From positions 18,815,956 to 18,879,955 of the forward strand of contig CM069593.1 of the NCBI GenBank assembly GCA_035771175.1: a stretch of 64,000 nt of DNA, read 5' to 3'. Every line of letters begins with the position of its first letter. Positions within the stretch are counted from its first letter, which is position 1. Positions 25,301 to 36,267 of this stretch are shown piece after piece. The notes beneath the pieces are model-generated. The model worked only from the letters and a program-made list of their open reading frames with translations. It searched no databases and had not been told where the DNA came from. The translations under genes were made by a program, and so were the position numbers. The DNA comes from Paratinospora sagittata (lineage: Eukaryota > Streptophyta > Magnoliopsida > Ranunculales > Menispermaceae).

Positions 25301-28300
25301 TGATCTTAATAATACTATTGTTTTCATTGCTATGGCTGCTAACACGAGCATTTCCTACTGCTAGTCCCTCGTGAAGGGTTTATATTTACATTTTGGTGCT
25401 TCAGTTGCATGCAGGTATAGCAGAAGTTGCTGCGGCAAAGGCTCGGATGTTTGTTAACAAGCCTGATGGAAGTATGTCCTTTGAATATTATGATTGTTTC
25501 ATTTTGTATCTGTGACGTATTTTTTAAATGAAATATCATCAAGAAACTGGAATTTGTTCATCATCAGTCTTCAGACACCTTTGATGTCAAAAGTGGATCC
25601 CTGTTGAAACTTGAATGGGGATAAATTTGACCAGGTCATATTTCTGCATTAGTATGAGGTGGAATCAATGTGATATTTGTACTAGATTGTTGTATACCCT
25701 GTGCTTGTCTTAACCAAGGACTAAAAATTAGCCGAATTTCGGCGAAATTAGCCGAATTTTTTCGATTTTTTTACCATCGAAGCGAAAAGTGGGATGTAAA
25801 ATAAAAAATGCAAAAATTCGCTAAATAATTCGATAAACTTCGACAACTTCGACGAAATTCGATAAACTTCGACAAAAGTTTAGTTTTTCAATAAAAAAAT
25901 GCAAAAATTCGAGCAAAAATTCGATAAAATTCGACAAAATTCGATGAAATTAGACAGTGAAGTAAAAAAGATGTTACTTCATCAATAACAAACAAAAAAA
26001 CACTAATAATTATGTATTATTTTCAACTTCATCAACCAACATAGCAATATAAATTTTAAAAAATAATTTAACAAGTTAACAAATTATGTAGTTTATGGGA
26101 TATGCTTTACCAAAAAAAAAAAAAAGAAGCAAAATAAATAAATAGTTAAAGTCGAAATAAGATAAAAACTTAAAAATAAATTAAAAAATTTCCTAAAGTC
26201 ATCTTTTTTTAGTTAACTCTTATGAAACAAGATTAATAAACAACACATTCAAATAATAAACTAATAAATTAAGCATGATAGAATTCAAACTAGTAAAGTA
26301 TATGGTCGAGAAGCAAGCCACCACAAAATTAAATATTAAAATAAAGAAAACAAATTAAGACCAAAAGCCGTCATTCAAATTCATCAACTCACTTAACAAG
26401 ATTGATTTTGTTAGGTCGCTTATTGATATTTTTATGTATTAAAAGTGTCTATTTATATTAGTTTTTAGCTAACACTACAATAAATTTAGATATTTAAGCA
26501 TATATGCAAAAATTCTCTAAACTTCTCTAATTTAGCAAATTTTTACAAAAATTCTCCATGTCGAATTAAACTTCTCCGAATTAATTCTGATTTTTGAAGG
26601 TCGAAGTTTAGGGCGAAATCGAAGTTTCGTACCTTGGTCTTAACAAGTAAAGTTTTTCTTATTTTGTAGTTTTACTTGAGCTGTATGATAATTATGGGGT
26701 TTTTTCTTTGTGCGGATATGGCCTTCACTTAGTCAGCTCATTTTTATTTACTTAAATTATTTTTGTGTAATGTCATCACGTACAATCTTGTTTGACAGTT
26801 ACATGATGTTTCTTTCCTTGTACAGTGGTAAGGGAGGAGAGAGGTCCTTATAGTGATCCACAGCATCCTTATTTCTATGAGGGAGAAGATGTGTGGATGG
26901 CACCGGGGTTCATCAACCAGTTTTATGAAGTAAGAAAGGGTAACCTTTTTCTTTAGTGAACTATACTTCCCTGTTAGTAAATCATTGAAACATGAAATTA
27001 TATGTTTGCTTGGCAGGTGCCTGATTATTGGAAAATATACGTGCATGAGGTGGATCAGGAAAGGGAGATGTGGTTAAACTCCTTCTATAAAGCACCCTTG
27101 AGGATCCCCATGCCTGCTGAGCTTGAATATTGGTGGTCAAAAGGTATTGATTAAAATCTTATTAGTTTTCTTGGGTAAAATATGATATGTTGGTGACTAG
27201 GTCTAGGTAGGATCAGAACCTTTGGGTGCCACATATTTCTTACCCTGGCTACTGAGGTCCCATGATGAAGTCTTATAATGAAGAATACAAAAACTGCAGA
27301 CTGAATCCCGACTTAGAACAAGTTCCAGTCTTTATCAACCTATGCTCTTTAACAGATAATTTTATGTTTCTGGTCCTGTGCTGACCATGCTTAAATTTGG
27401 AAGATTTTCAGTTTTGTTTGGTATCTTAGTGATCATCTTTGATTTGTATGTATGTATGTATGTATGTATGTATGTATGTATGTATGTATGTATGTATGTA
27501 TGTATTATTATTATTTTTGTTGCTTAATGTGACTGCATGGTTTATCTCAGATGAGAACCCTGAATTTGTTCTCGTTAACAAGGAACCAGAGCCTGACCCT
27601 GAAGACCCATCAAAACTTGTACATACAGAAGACCCGCTCATTTTGCATACGAAAACTGGTCGACTAATCAATTATATTGATGATGAGAAATATGGGGTCC
27701 GTTTATTTTGGCAACCTCCTCTTAAAGATGGTGAAGATGTGGACCCAAAGAAAGCTGAGTTCCTACCTCTTGGCTTCGATGAATTTTATGGGCAAACCAC
27801 ACAAACAACAAAGAAGGGAGGCATATGGCAGCGCCTTACTGCAGCATTTGAAAGAGCATGTAAGCCTGTGCTTGAAAAGGTGGAGAAGTGGGCTGAAGAG
27901 AAGAAGAAAGGTAGTGAGTTGAAGCTCAAGCTGATAGATAAAGAACTTGAATTTGTTGAGGCTGAATTGTGCCTTGAAGAGGCCATTGAAGACCTAGAAT
28001 CAGAGTTGAAAGGGAAACAAGAAGAGGAGGAGAAGAAAGCAGAAGTGGATCAGCAGGATGAAGAAGATGCTTCTGCTTCTGTAGCCTCGGTCCAAGATGG
28101 TATGGTTTCAGTTGAAAATGAAGATGAGGAAGAGGAAGAAGATGAGGATGATGGTGAACCAACAAGTTTTGGGTCTGTCGAAGTCGATCAGGGCCAAACA
28201 AAAAATGACAAGGGAAGCAAATCCAGGAAATCTCCCTTTTCCTCTATTTCATTGTCATTTGCTTCGCCAAGCCTCATCTCAGCTGTAAGTTCTTTTATAT

Positions 28301-29006
28301 TATCCCCTTCTTATATTCCTAAATTTGACATGGCTTGCAATTACAAGAAGGCTTAGTCTTTTTCTTGAGAGAGAAAAAAAAAAAACTAATAACAGGGTGT
28401 ATTCTAATAGCCTGCAGTGTTTAGGTATTTGATTTTGAGCACCCACTTTTATAATTTCATGCAGATATACAATTCTCTCCATGTTGCCCTTTCTAACTCA
28501 ATTTTTTAATTTATGCTACTCATGACTTTAAATTGAGCTAAATTAATAAAACTCATGTTTTTGACGTTATTAAGGGCATAAACCCCCAAATGGTAAGTTT
28601 TCTTTGTTTATTCTGGGTGGTCTTTCAGGTTCCATCCAAGAGTGCAGAAAGATTGCCAGCAACTACAACACAGTCCATTCCCTCATGTCCTGAGCATTCT
28701 TCCATTGGTTCTACGAAAACATCAAATGCTCTCAGTTTCCCTCGGATGCCCAGGCCCAGCCTACACAAGAGCTTGAAAGCAGCATGTCAAGATGGCCGGA
28801 GATGTCACCGGAGGGACAGCAGTGCAATTCAGTTGCATTCTTTGTCACGGGTGTTGTTGGGTTCCCAGGCTTCAAACCGGCTGAAACGAAGCCGGGAGCA
28901 TCATCAGCTGTCACAAACAGAACCAGAGATTGATTGGTACAATATATTATCCCTGCATATCCCAATAAAGGAAGTGGAGTCCTGTAAGAATAATTTTATT
29001 CCGTGA
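19388..29006 (+). CDS. TIC100: TIC100 / EMB1211, MORN-repeat chloroplast import protein, 11 exons
   Basis: TIC100 is a part of the 1-MDa TIC complex (with TIC20-I, TIC56 and TIC214) at the chloroplast inner envelope; Arabidopsis mutants (emb1211) are embryo-defective. Exons: 19388-19983, 20616-20687, 21808-21897, 22006-22179, 22652-22742, 25193-25255, 25405-25471, 26826-26929, 27017-27143, 27551-28284, 28629-29006. They give 831 residues with matching phases, slightly shorter than the roughly 870 I recall for Arabidopsis. Residues 1-70 are very acidic and Ser-rich. MORN-type repeats follow: YEGTVWDDLAHGKG at 200, YEGEWLQNNMEGHG at 224, YRYAGQWKHGRMHGCG near 316. Residues about 565-640 are a charged coiled coil, then an acidic run and a Ser/basic tail. 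The ATG at 19388 is chosen because MAEEEQE begins the acidic family N-terminus; upstream in-frame sequence is UTR-like. The identity is firm. The C-terminal exon is less certain (see findings). Confidence 0.92.
21300..21480 (+). mobile_element. tRNA-derived SINE-like relic in TIC100 intron 2
   Basis: TTGGCATATTAGAGC (about 21303) resembles a pol III A box, and GGGTTCAAGTCCCC (about 21341) is a good B box, at tRNA-like spacing. A GAGGGGGAGTG purine tract follows near 21459. No clean target duplication was seen, so only the head is well supported. Confidence 0.45.
23174..23382 (-). mobile_element. SINE, minus orientation, with clear target duplication
   Basis: The 13-bp direct repeat GGTTATGGCACAC lies at 23161-23173 and 23383-23395. 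Between them the plus strand starts with a T-run (the poly-A tail of a minus-strand element). Read on the minus strand, the head shows an A-box-like TGGTTCAGTGGTCCGAGG and a B box GAGTTCGAGCCCC. These are the parts of a tRNA-derived SINE. The high GC content and intact target duplication suggest it is younger than its relative at 1500-1702. Confidence 0.85.
24222..24590. repeat. Tandem duplication, unit about 198 bp
   Basis: The stretch from 24222 (TTCTATTTGG...) through AATATCATTAATTCTAG, GAATAAGGTTGCACAAAG and a CACACA/poly-A segment is repeated from about 24420 with few changes, then ends with a shortened TTCTCATAAATCATT...TTAAGTTGTATTT part. Both copies lie in TIC100 intron 5 and are non-coding. 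Confidence 0.85.
25707..26644. mobile_element. hAT-like MITE (922 bp) with 8-bp target duplication, TIC100 intron 7
   Basis: The 8-bp direct repeat GTCTTAAC lies at 25707-25714 and 26637-26644. The element between starts CAAGGACTAAAAATT and ends ...GTTTCGTACCTTG, giving imperfect terminal inverted repeats that begin CAAGG. Both ends carry many TTCGAYAAA / GAATTTCG words, like the subterminal repeats of hAT transposons. The interior has no transposase frame. An 8-bp target duplication is the hAT mark (known biology), so this is a non-autonomous element. Confidence 0.85.
27448..27503 (+). repeat. (GTAT)n microsatellite in TIC100 intron 9
   Basis: About 14 uninterrupted copies of the tetranucleotide GTAT/TATG lie some 50 bp upstream of the acceptor of the longest TIC100 exon (27551). 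Read through, it encodes an artefactual Met-Tyr-Val-Cys repeat joined in frame to the exon, but this is intron sequence. Confidence 0.95.
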
Positions 29007-30560
29007 TTCTTGTGCTGTTTTTCAATTTCTTTTTCTTTCATTTTGTTATTTTTTCTGTGGAAACTCTTGTTACCCAAAGGAGCTGAAGAGGTATCAGGTA
29101 GAATTTAGTTTTGTTGTTTTAGCAAATATTACTGGGATTGGCCTTCCCTGGGCTTGTCCCACATCATTTGAAATACTAAATTGATTAGAGCTTCTACAAT
29201 GTCTATTCTCTTTGAGTATTGTGACGTATATATATAATTGTGGGATGTGTAATTTAATACGCAGTCAGGATTTGTGATTGGAGATTGGGCTTTTATTTAA
29301 AAGTAGAGATTTTTTTTTATTTAAAATAAAAAGGAAATTTAAAAGTATTTTTTTTCACAAAAAAAGCAACAAAACTTAAAACTATGATAAAGCATAGTTC
29401 TTGTGGCAACAGCGCCTTTCGATTTAAAAAAAAAAAATGGCAAAAGTCAAAAGCCAAGGAAACTCTTCTGGCTTGGTTTGGTTTTATTTCATTATATATT
29501 ATTATTGTTTTGGTTTTCTCGAATATTCCCACACCCTCCCTCGAGTATAAGATTAGTCCTTGTTCGATACAGGAGTGGAATGCTAGATTTTTCTCAACGA
29601 GGACGTCTTTAAGAATTGAACTTTAAAATTTTTATATGGAGACGACTTTAAGATTCAAGACCTTTTTCACTGAGTCAACCACTCGATGATTTTTTTTATA
29701 TATTATTACAAAGAGTAATACTTGACTAATACTATAGTTTAGTAGTGACGTCTAATTGTCAAATATAACACTATGGTTAAGTTGTAACTTCTACTCAAAT
29801 AGTCAAATCAACCCATAAGTTCAACTTAAAATTGTTATTGTCTGTGGCCTTGTTTGGGAGAGCGGAAAAATTGAGTTGCGGTGGAATGATTTCGCAATCA
29901 TTATTTTGGAAGTGTTTGGGAGACCTGCATTTGCGTTTCAAAAGCTATTTTTCAATTTTTTGAAAAGTAGCCTTTACCCAACTTTTGTGATCGGCGATTG
30001 CATTTGATAAAACGTACTTTGGGGTAAAAACGCAATGTGCTCTCAACACAGGGCCTATATATCTATAGATTCATCGAAAGCCAATTTCTATTGTTGGCGG
30101 TATCCTTACAAATTCAGAGTTTCCACTATAATATATAACACTTCGAAATAAACCACGAATTATAAATATGTTATAATTAAGATAAAAGTAATAGCTTAAA
30201 ATAAAGTTTCTAAATTAAGATTATAATATTTTTCTAGCATTACTTCCTAAAAAAATAAAATTCTATCATTAAATAAAAAGAAGTATTAAAACGATTGAAG
30301 ATAGATATCTAAATCTATATTTAAGCAAAAGTAACAATACACTATAACATCATATCATTAACATACATCATATCAATATAATTTTTAAATCGTAAAAATA
30401 TATTTTTTAAATAAATACATGTGGAAGTCCTAAATGTTTAGTGGAGCCGTTCACACGTATTTTTTTAATTTTTGATTTTTGATTTTCAAAACAACCTTAT
30501 TATTATATCGTTGGCGCCAATCCGCCCTTTTTAAAAAAGTAAACGTAACGTGTCAATACA
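29007..30560. other. Intergenic between TIC100 and the HD2 gene
   Basis: It contains the TIC100 3' UTR, then AT-rich DNA with a degenerate insertion-like stretch near 29,555-29,700 and a MITE relic at 29845-30055. No gene is visible. The last part, from about 30,540, is GC-richer and is the HD2 promoter side. Confidence 0.55.
29845..30055. mobile_element. MITE relic, GGCC(C/T)TGTTTGGGAG-type ends
   Basis: The left end GGCCTTGTTTGGGAGAGC and the reverse complement of the right end (GGCCCTGTGTTGAGAGC) form an imperfect terminal inverted repeat about 18 bp long, around a 211-bp AT-rich core. Similar ends occur at 46825-47029 and 48109-48255. The exact target duplication is not clear, so the superfamily is open. 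Confidence 0.6.
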
Positions 30561-30675
30561 ATAGAACCTCCAAGAAGACTGCTCCGTAGCTCGCGTAGCA
30601 TGGTATCAAAACCTGAGGCTCAAGGGTTTCGCTTCGCCACTAAAACCCTGCCTCGAGCCCTTTAAAAGCCCTACG

Positions 30676-30683
30676 AACCCTAA
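30676..30683 (+). promoter_or_regulatory. Telo-box-like AACCCTAA upstream of the HD2 gene
   Basis: AACCCTAA lies 112 bp before the HD2 start codon, with further AAAACCCTG words near 30642. In plants such telo-boxes are frequent near the transcription start of ribosome-biogenesis and other growth genes. HD2 proteins are nucleolar, so the site fits, but activity is inferred. Confidence 0.5.
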
Positions 30684-30794
30684 CATCGCTTTCCCTCTCA
30701 AACCTCTTGGTTGCTCAGTCCGCGAGCATTTAGAAAGTTACCCCTCTCATAAACCATAGCCTCTTCTCTCCTCTCCTTCTCGTCTTCGATATCG

Positions 30795-33700
30795 ATGGAG
30801 TTCTGGGGTAAGCATCTCCTCTCGTTCTCTCTTTCTTTTGCGTGTTTAGGGTTTCTATTAGCTTCTCTGGTGTCTTGGCATTAGAAGCGTTCATTTTCTT
30901 TTGGTTTTTGATAAATGTTGGTAGGTTTTGCGAGTTTGCTTTTTGTGTCGGTGTTTTTGTTTGTGCTTTTGTTAAAGCTTTTTTTGATTTCATGGTAATC
31001 GATCGATGGCTGGGTTGAAAACGCATTTTTTTTAGTCCGATTAACAGCTATTTGTTTGTTCGGACAATGGTTTAGTATTATGTATTATGGTGGTGCCCTA
31101 GTTTTGTTTGATTTGGTGGAACCCAAGAAAAACTGTCGGTGATGCTGGCTGTTATTTTTGCGGGATGATTATTTTGATTTTTTTATTTTTTTTCCTGTTC
31201 TTTCTTTGTAACTGAATGTATTGAAAAAAAAAAGATACGTGACAATTGAGTTATATTTGAAGAAATATTTATTTAGTTTACTAGAAAGAAAATCAGGGGC
31301 AGTGGAGACAATGGAAGGCATGTGTGTATGCTAGCTTAGTAGGCCTTCTATGCCTACTGCAGGAAAAGTCTGGTGGATGATTAAATCCAATGCCCTCTGA
31401 CAGAATGGTTTTTTGTGTATAGAAGATTTCTGTAACACCTGAGCCCTGCACATAGCTTTACATATAACGAAATTCTTTAGAATTTTATCTAAAGCAAAGA
31501 AATTTTAGTGTTGTATTTATTTATATATTTTATTTTGTTGCATTTGCAATTGTTGGAAAAAATGTATATATATATATTTGTTTGGATTAGTTTATACTTA
31601 TACTTTGTTTTTGCTATCATATGAAGGTTGTTCTTTTAAATCATGTTGGGCATCTGCCCATAGTACATTTCGTCTATAACATGGGCAAAATTGTTGCTTG
31701 ATATGTTTTCTTTTTGTGTAAGGCTGGCTTTAAGAAATAAACTAGGAAGCTTTAGAAAGGAACATGAATAAACTATGCACAGACTATTCCCCTACATCAA
31801 CCACCCCTTTTAATTATTATTATTTGTTCGTTTGGTCATGTGATAGGAATATTCTTTGTATGGTCTTGCACTTTTTGACTTAATTAGTTTTAGTGTAATG
31901 TGGACTTTGGACCGTGAAAACTATACGGCTTGAGCTTCTCAGGCATTTTGATCTCCTTTGGTCTTATTTTACTTTCTTCATTGTTTGAATCTGAAGCAAT
32001 ATATCTTATCAATCTATTGTGATGTATAGGTGTTGAAGTGAAAGCTGGAGAGCCCCTTAAGGTTGAACCTGGGGAGGATATGATTTTGCATCTCTCACAG
32101 GTTATATTGTGATGCATCTTTTAATTTGCTCATCTTTTATTTGTGGCATTTGGAAAATTTACTGAATGTTGTGATTGTTGTGATTGTGTAGGCATCCCTT
32201 GGTGAGGCGAAGAAGGACAAAGGAAATGAATCAGTTGTTCTTTATGTGAAAATTGATGGTCAAAAGCTTGTAATTGGAACACTTTCTGCAGACAAGTGTG
32301 CCCATATCTCATATGATTTGGTGTTTGAGAAAGAATTTGAACTCTCACACAATTGGAAAAATGGGAGCGTGTACTTCTGTGGTTACCGATCATTTGTCTC
32401 AGATGAATATCCTTACTGTTGTTTCATTTTTTGGTTTTATATTTTTTTATGGTCTTTTATTGCTATGAACACTTTTATGGATGTCTTTGGAAGTGACTAT
32501 TCTCCATGTTTGGTTTCCTTGACCCTTTCTCTTTTTTGTCTATTACGCCCTCTGGGTTTTCTGGTAATTATGTGAATCTTTTCTTTTGCAATTCCTCTCT
32601 GATTTTAGATTTGAATTTTCTGGCTCATTTTGAATTTTTTTTATTGTTTTAATTTCTAGATTCTGAGTCTGATGATGAGGATTTACCACTCAAGCTTATA
32701 GAGAATGGTGAGACAACCGTTACTTGACGTTGAATCAATGTTAGTTTACTGTACTTTAGCAGCCTCATTATGTAATCTATTTCTTTACACTTCTGCTGAA
32801 CATAGGAAAACCTGAGCCTAAGGTAGAAAAATCAAAGCCTGCCGCAGAGAAGGCTAAAGCTGTTGCCAAGCCTGCTGCAGAGAAGGCTAAAGCTGTTGCC
32901 AAGCCTGATTCTTCTGCTAACAAGCAAAAGGTGAAGGTTGTAGAACCAAGCAAGGATCATGAAGATGAGGATAATGACAGTGATGATGAAGAAGATGAAG
33001 ATGACTCTGAGGAAGATGAATCTGATGATGAGGTATTCTTTCTCTAGACAGAATCCTTATTCTACTTTCTGCAATCTTAATTAATTTAAGTGTGTAGTTG
33101 TAGAATTTCATGATGCTATGTGTGGTACATGAAGTGTATCTAATCCACACTTCACCCCATTAAAGGAAATGATGAAAATTTAACTGATATGCCACTTGAA
33201 AATTAAATTTGTGCTTCAATGCAGCATCGCATTATAATTTAGTCTCTTGATTTAGCTACTACAGACCCCATCGACATAGTTGCGCTTTATTATAGAAGGC
33301 TAGAATGCATCATGAATTCATGATTTTAGATATTGCTCTCCTCAACTTGTATACTTGGGGTATAGGGTTCTTGCAATGGGCTGTAACTTCTATGGCTGTC
33401 TTCCTTGGATCCAAAATTACTAGTTGTGGCCATTATCCCTATAATTTAGTCTTTTGCTATTTTTTTCCTCTGGATACTAAGCATAAAGCATCAGTGTCCG
33501 TTATCCAGCTTTGATTCTTGTCTTTGTAAAATCTGTGCGTTGGCATTCATTGATTAACTTATTCGTGGATTTGTGATTAGGACATGCTCGAGGCTGAGGG
33601 CGATAGCGATGATGAGGATGAGGATGATGAAAGCTCTGACGAGGAAGATGAAGCTACGCCCAAGAAGGTATTTGCTCATCCCTTTTTGTCTTTTTGGATA

Positions 33701-34277
33701 GTTAATCTCTTGGATTGTATGTTAACCAATTTGATATTCTTCCTTGAAGGCTGATGTGGGCAAGAAGAGACCTGCTGCAGCTGATTCTGCAACAAAGACT
33801 CCTGTTGAGAAAAAGGCCAAACTGGTTACTCCTCAAAAGACAGGTGATCTTCTGTTCCTTTTTGTTTTTAGTCTTGTATGGGTTTGCATGACTAGGTTGT
33901 GTGTATTAGTTTGCCTAAAAAAGGTTATAGTCATTGTTTACTAATTTGATCATAATCTTTGTAGGTGGTGATGGAAAGAAGGGTGGTGGCCATACTGCAA
34001 CCCCACACCCATCAAAGCAGGCTGGGAAAACTCCTGCAAATAGTGACAAAAAACAACAGACTCCAAAATCTGGTGGTCAATTCTCATGCAAGGCCTGCAA
34101 CAAGTATGTTTGTCTCTAAATTTGCCTTGAGAAGATTATGAAGATGTCTGTTTTGAAATGTGTTCTTGGTTGTTGACAATCATCTAATCCATGTTATTTT
34201 TGTGTGTGCACAGATCATTCAGCTCTGACAATGGTCTACAATCCCATACAAAAGCCAAGCACAGTGCCGGGAAATAA
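30795..34277 (+). CDS. HDT: HD2-type (HDT) histone deacetylase, 10 exons
   Basis: HD2 proteins are plant-specific, nucleolar, histone-deacetylase-associated proteins involved in chromatin silencing and rRNA gene control. Exons: 30795-30807, 32030-32100, 32192-32406, 32547-32563, 32660-32707, 32806-33032, 33581-33667, 33750-33843, 33965-34103, 34214-34277. They sum to 975 nt and 324 residues, typical for the family. The N-terminus is the diagnostic MEFWGVEVK, with the conserved His25 in LHLSQ. The nucleoplasmin-like domain runs to [11 protein letters not shown]. Then come Lys/Ala-rich and strongly acidic Asp/Glu tracts, a basic VTPQKTG region, and a C2H2 zinc finger (Cys299, Cys302, His315, His320 in [12 protein letters not shown]...HTKAKH). 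Intron 3 is an AT-AC (U12-type) intron and exon 4 is only 17 nt. An 11-residue Lys/Ala unit is duplicated. Which HDT paralogue it is cannot be told from here. Confidence 0.94.
30808..32029 (+). other. Long first HD2 intron
   Basis: A GTAAGC donor lies just after the five-residue MEFWG coding start, with a TATAG acceptor. It is T-rich, with no bounded repeat. A long first intron behind a tiny first coding exon may carry regulatory sequence, but nothing specific is visible. Confidence 0.7.
32407..32546 (+). other. U12-type AT-AC intron in the HD2 gene
   Basis: The 5' splice site is ATATCCTTAC at 32407, matching the U12 consensus for eight bases. TTCCTTGAC at 32515-32523 matches the U12 branch-point consensus, with branch A at 32522. 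The first AC dinucleotide after it ends the intron at 32546. Using these sites keeps the reading frame. Plain GT-AG alternatives would need very weak donors or would remove the conserved GYR. Confidence 0.82.
32547..32563 (+). other. 17-nt micro-exon of the HD2 gene
   Basis: It lies between the AT-AC intron and a normal GTAATT donor. It enters in phase 2 and leaves in phase 1, adding Pro-Ser-Gly-Phe-Ser between SDE and DSESDDED. The frame closes exactly: 1 + 15 + 1 nt. Confidence 0.8.
32835..32900 (+). repeat. Tandem 33-bp coding duplication in the HD2 gene
   Basis: Two adjacent copies encode the 11-residue unit [11 protein letters not shown]. They differ by a single silent change (GCC/GCT). 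The unit lies in the Lys-rich linker between the nucleoplasmin-like domain and the acidic tract, a region that varies in length among HD2 proteins. Confidence 0.95.
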
Positions 34278-34588
34278 GGAATGAAGAATTATAGTATTAG
34301 ATGGAGTTGGGTGAAAGAGAACTTGCCCTGTATTTTTGAATGTCTTGGTTGTGGTTGATGAGAGGAAGAAGTGGGTGTGGGACGAGAAGGTATAATTTTT
34401 GGGATCGAGTGAAGTATAAGATAGGAGCGTGAGTTAATTTTCAGTATGTTAGTAGAAGTATTGAAGTGAATTTTTGGTGTGTATCACTACTTTTTATCTC
34501 GTTTGACGAGTAAGTTCGTTTTAATTACTGTGGTTAATTTTTGTATCGGTCGGCTTTTTATAAATCATTTAATCATACTTGTTTGAAA

Positions 34589-34625
<37 letters not shown>

Positions 34626-36258
34626 CAGGCAGATTGAAGCGTCTGGAGATTACTAATATTAGCCTAACAAGGGAGTTATCTAACGTACGGAAAAATGATG
34701 AGTTATGAGCTAAAAAAGAAGAGGTACGGTTACGGATTGGTTGTGTCAAATAGAGGCAGGTGTGCATTTAATCAATGTTAGTTGAAATTGTGAAGTGGAA
34801 TTATTTTTGTATGTCTCAAGAGTAAGTATGTTTTGATGGGTGGAATTACCAACCCGCCATCTTCTTTCTTAGCTTCCTCCTACAGATCCTTCTCTCGGAT
34901 TTATATTGGTTGTTGCTCGTAAATACAAATTTAAAGTCTTTTTGGTTTTTTTTAAAAGATTTAAATTATTTTGAGAGTATTTGGTGTATTTGAATAATTC
35001 GATGGTTTTTTCTTTTTTGGTAAAAAATCGTATTTTGGTTCAGTCTTATCTGGTCGAACTTCATACAATAGGTTCGGTTGTACTCGGTTGAACCTTTTAT
35101 TTTTTTATTTTTATTTTGTTTTCACCTTTTGATATATATTTTTAGTCATTTCTTAACTCTTTTTTAGGTTCAAATGTGAGTAGACAAATAAAAAATATTA
35201 AGAAATATTATTTCACTTATTTCATAGGGTTGACTTTATGTGCCCGAACCTACTTTATAAGGTTCATTCATGCATCGAACCGTTGAATGATAGAAAAATT
35301 TAAGATTTGGATAAGAAAATGATGGAAAATGAAGAGGGGGAGAGGAAAATTTTGGAAAATTAGGGCTTTGAAGTTGGAGGCTAGGGCTGTAGGAAAAAGA
35401 AAATGATGGGAGGAAGAAGAGAATGGTGGTGTTGAAATGGAAAGGGTAATTTAGAGTTTTTTTAATTTTTTGGGTGGGATAGGAATAATATTAATATCTT
35501 GGATAAGGTAGTGCTAGTAATTGGGATGATGATAGTTCATAAACGGGGTCTAAATAACAATTAATACATAACACCACATTAATTAAGGAGCAAAAAAGAG
35601 TGAAGATGTCTCTTCAATTACAAGATCAACAATAAGATGTGAGATTTTTTCTAACTATATCTGAGGATTATGGGAGCATAACCCAAGTCTACAGAGCCGA
35701 TTATCGGCTCTAATACGTTCTCTCTAAATTGAAACTTTGCTATTATCATTTATTTGAAAAAATCAAGTAATTTAACTAATTTACATTTCCCTTCATCTAA
35801 CCTATTTTTGAGCTTTACTTTAAAAGTATTTCCTCCATTTTATCTTTTTTTTTTTTTTTAAATTCTAACATTTTAACTTTTTCTATCCTTTGAAATTTTA
35901 AAACATAAAATAGACTATCACTCTTCTACTCATAATCAACATCAATACTTTTTCTTCTCTTAAAAAACCACTAAGATCTTTTATCAAAAAAATAGTTATA
36001 TCTATAATTCAATATTCTAGTTTTTTTTTTTGTATGTGTACATAGATATATTAAACGTTTGGTGAGTTATGGAGAAGGTGGGTTGAGTGAATTTGACTTA
36101 TGGATTGAAAGAGACTCACCAAAAGGAGGTAATAAAAAGTGTATTTGTAGAGTAGATCTAAATTGGCCCATCTACACTTTGACGATTGTACTATTAAATA
36201 GAGATAAAAGAAAATACAAAGAGACTATAAATGTATTATTATTCATTATAAAAGATGT
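34278..36258. other. Intergenic between the HD2 gene and tRNA-Leu
   Basis: The HD2 3' UTR occupies the first few hundred bases. Then come an (AT)n tract at about 34591-34621, T- and A-rich DNA, and no recognisable gene or bounded transposon. Confidence 0.55.
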
Positions 36259-36267
36259 AGCAAATGA

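Noticed and set aside
27439..27550. Apparent 305-residue protein starting with a Met-Tyr-Val-Cys repeat
   Set aside because: The repeat is the (GTAT)n microsatellite in TIC100 intron 9. A proper TTTATCTCAG acceptor at 27550 joins the exon to the upstream one in phase.
30599..30612. TGGTATCAAAACC as a retrotransposon primer-binding site
   Set aside because: It only loosely matches the initiator-Met site, no LTR end precedes it, and it lies in the probable HD2 promoter or 5' UTR.
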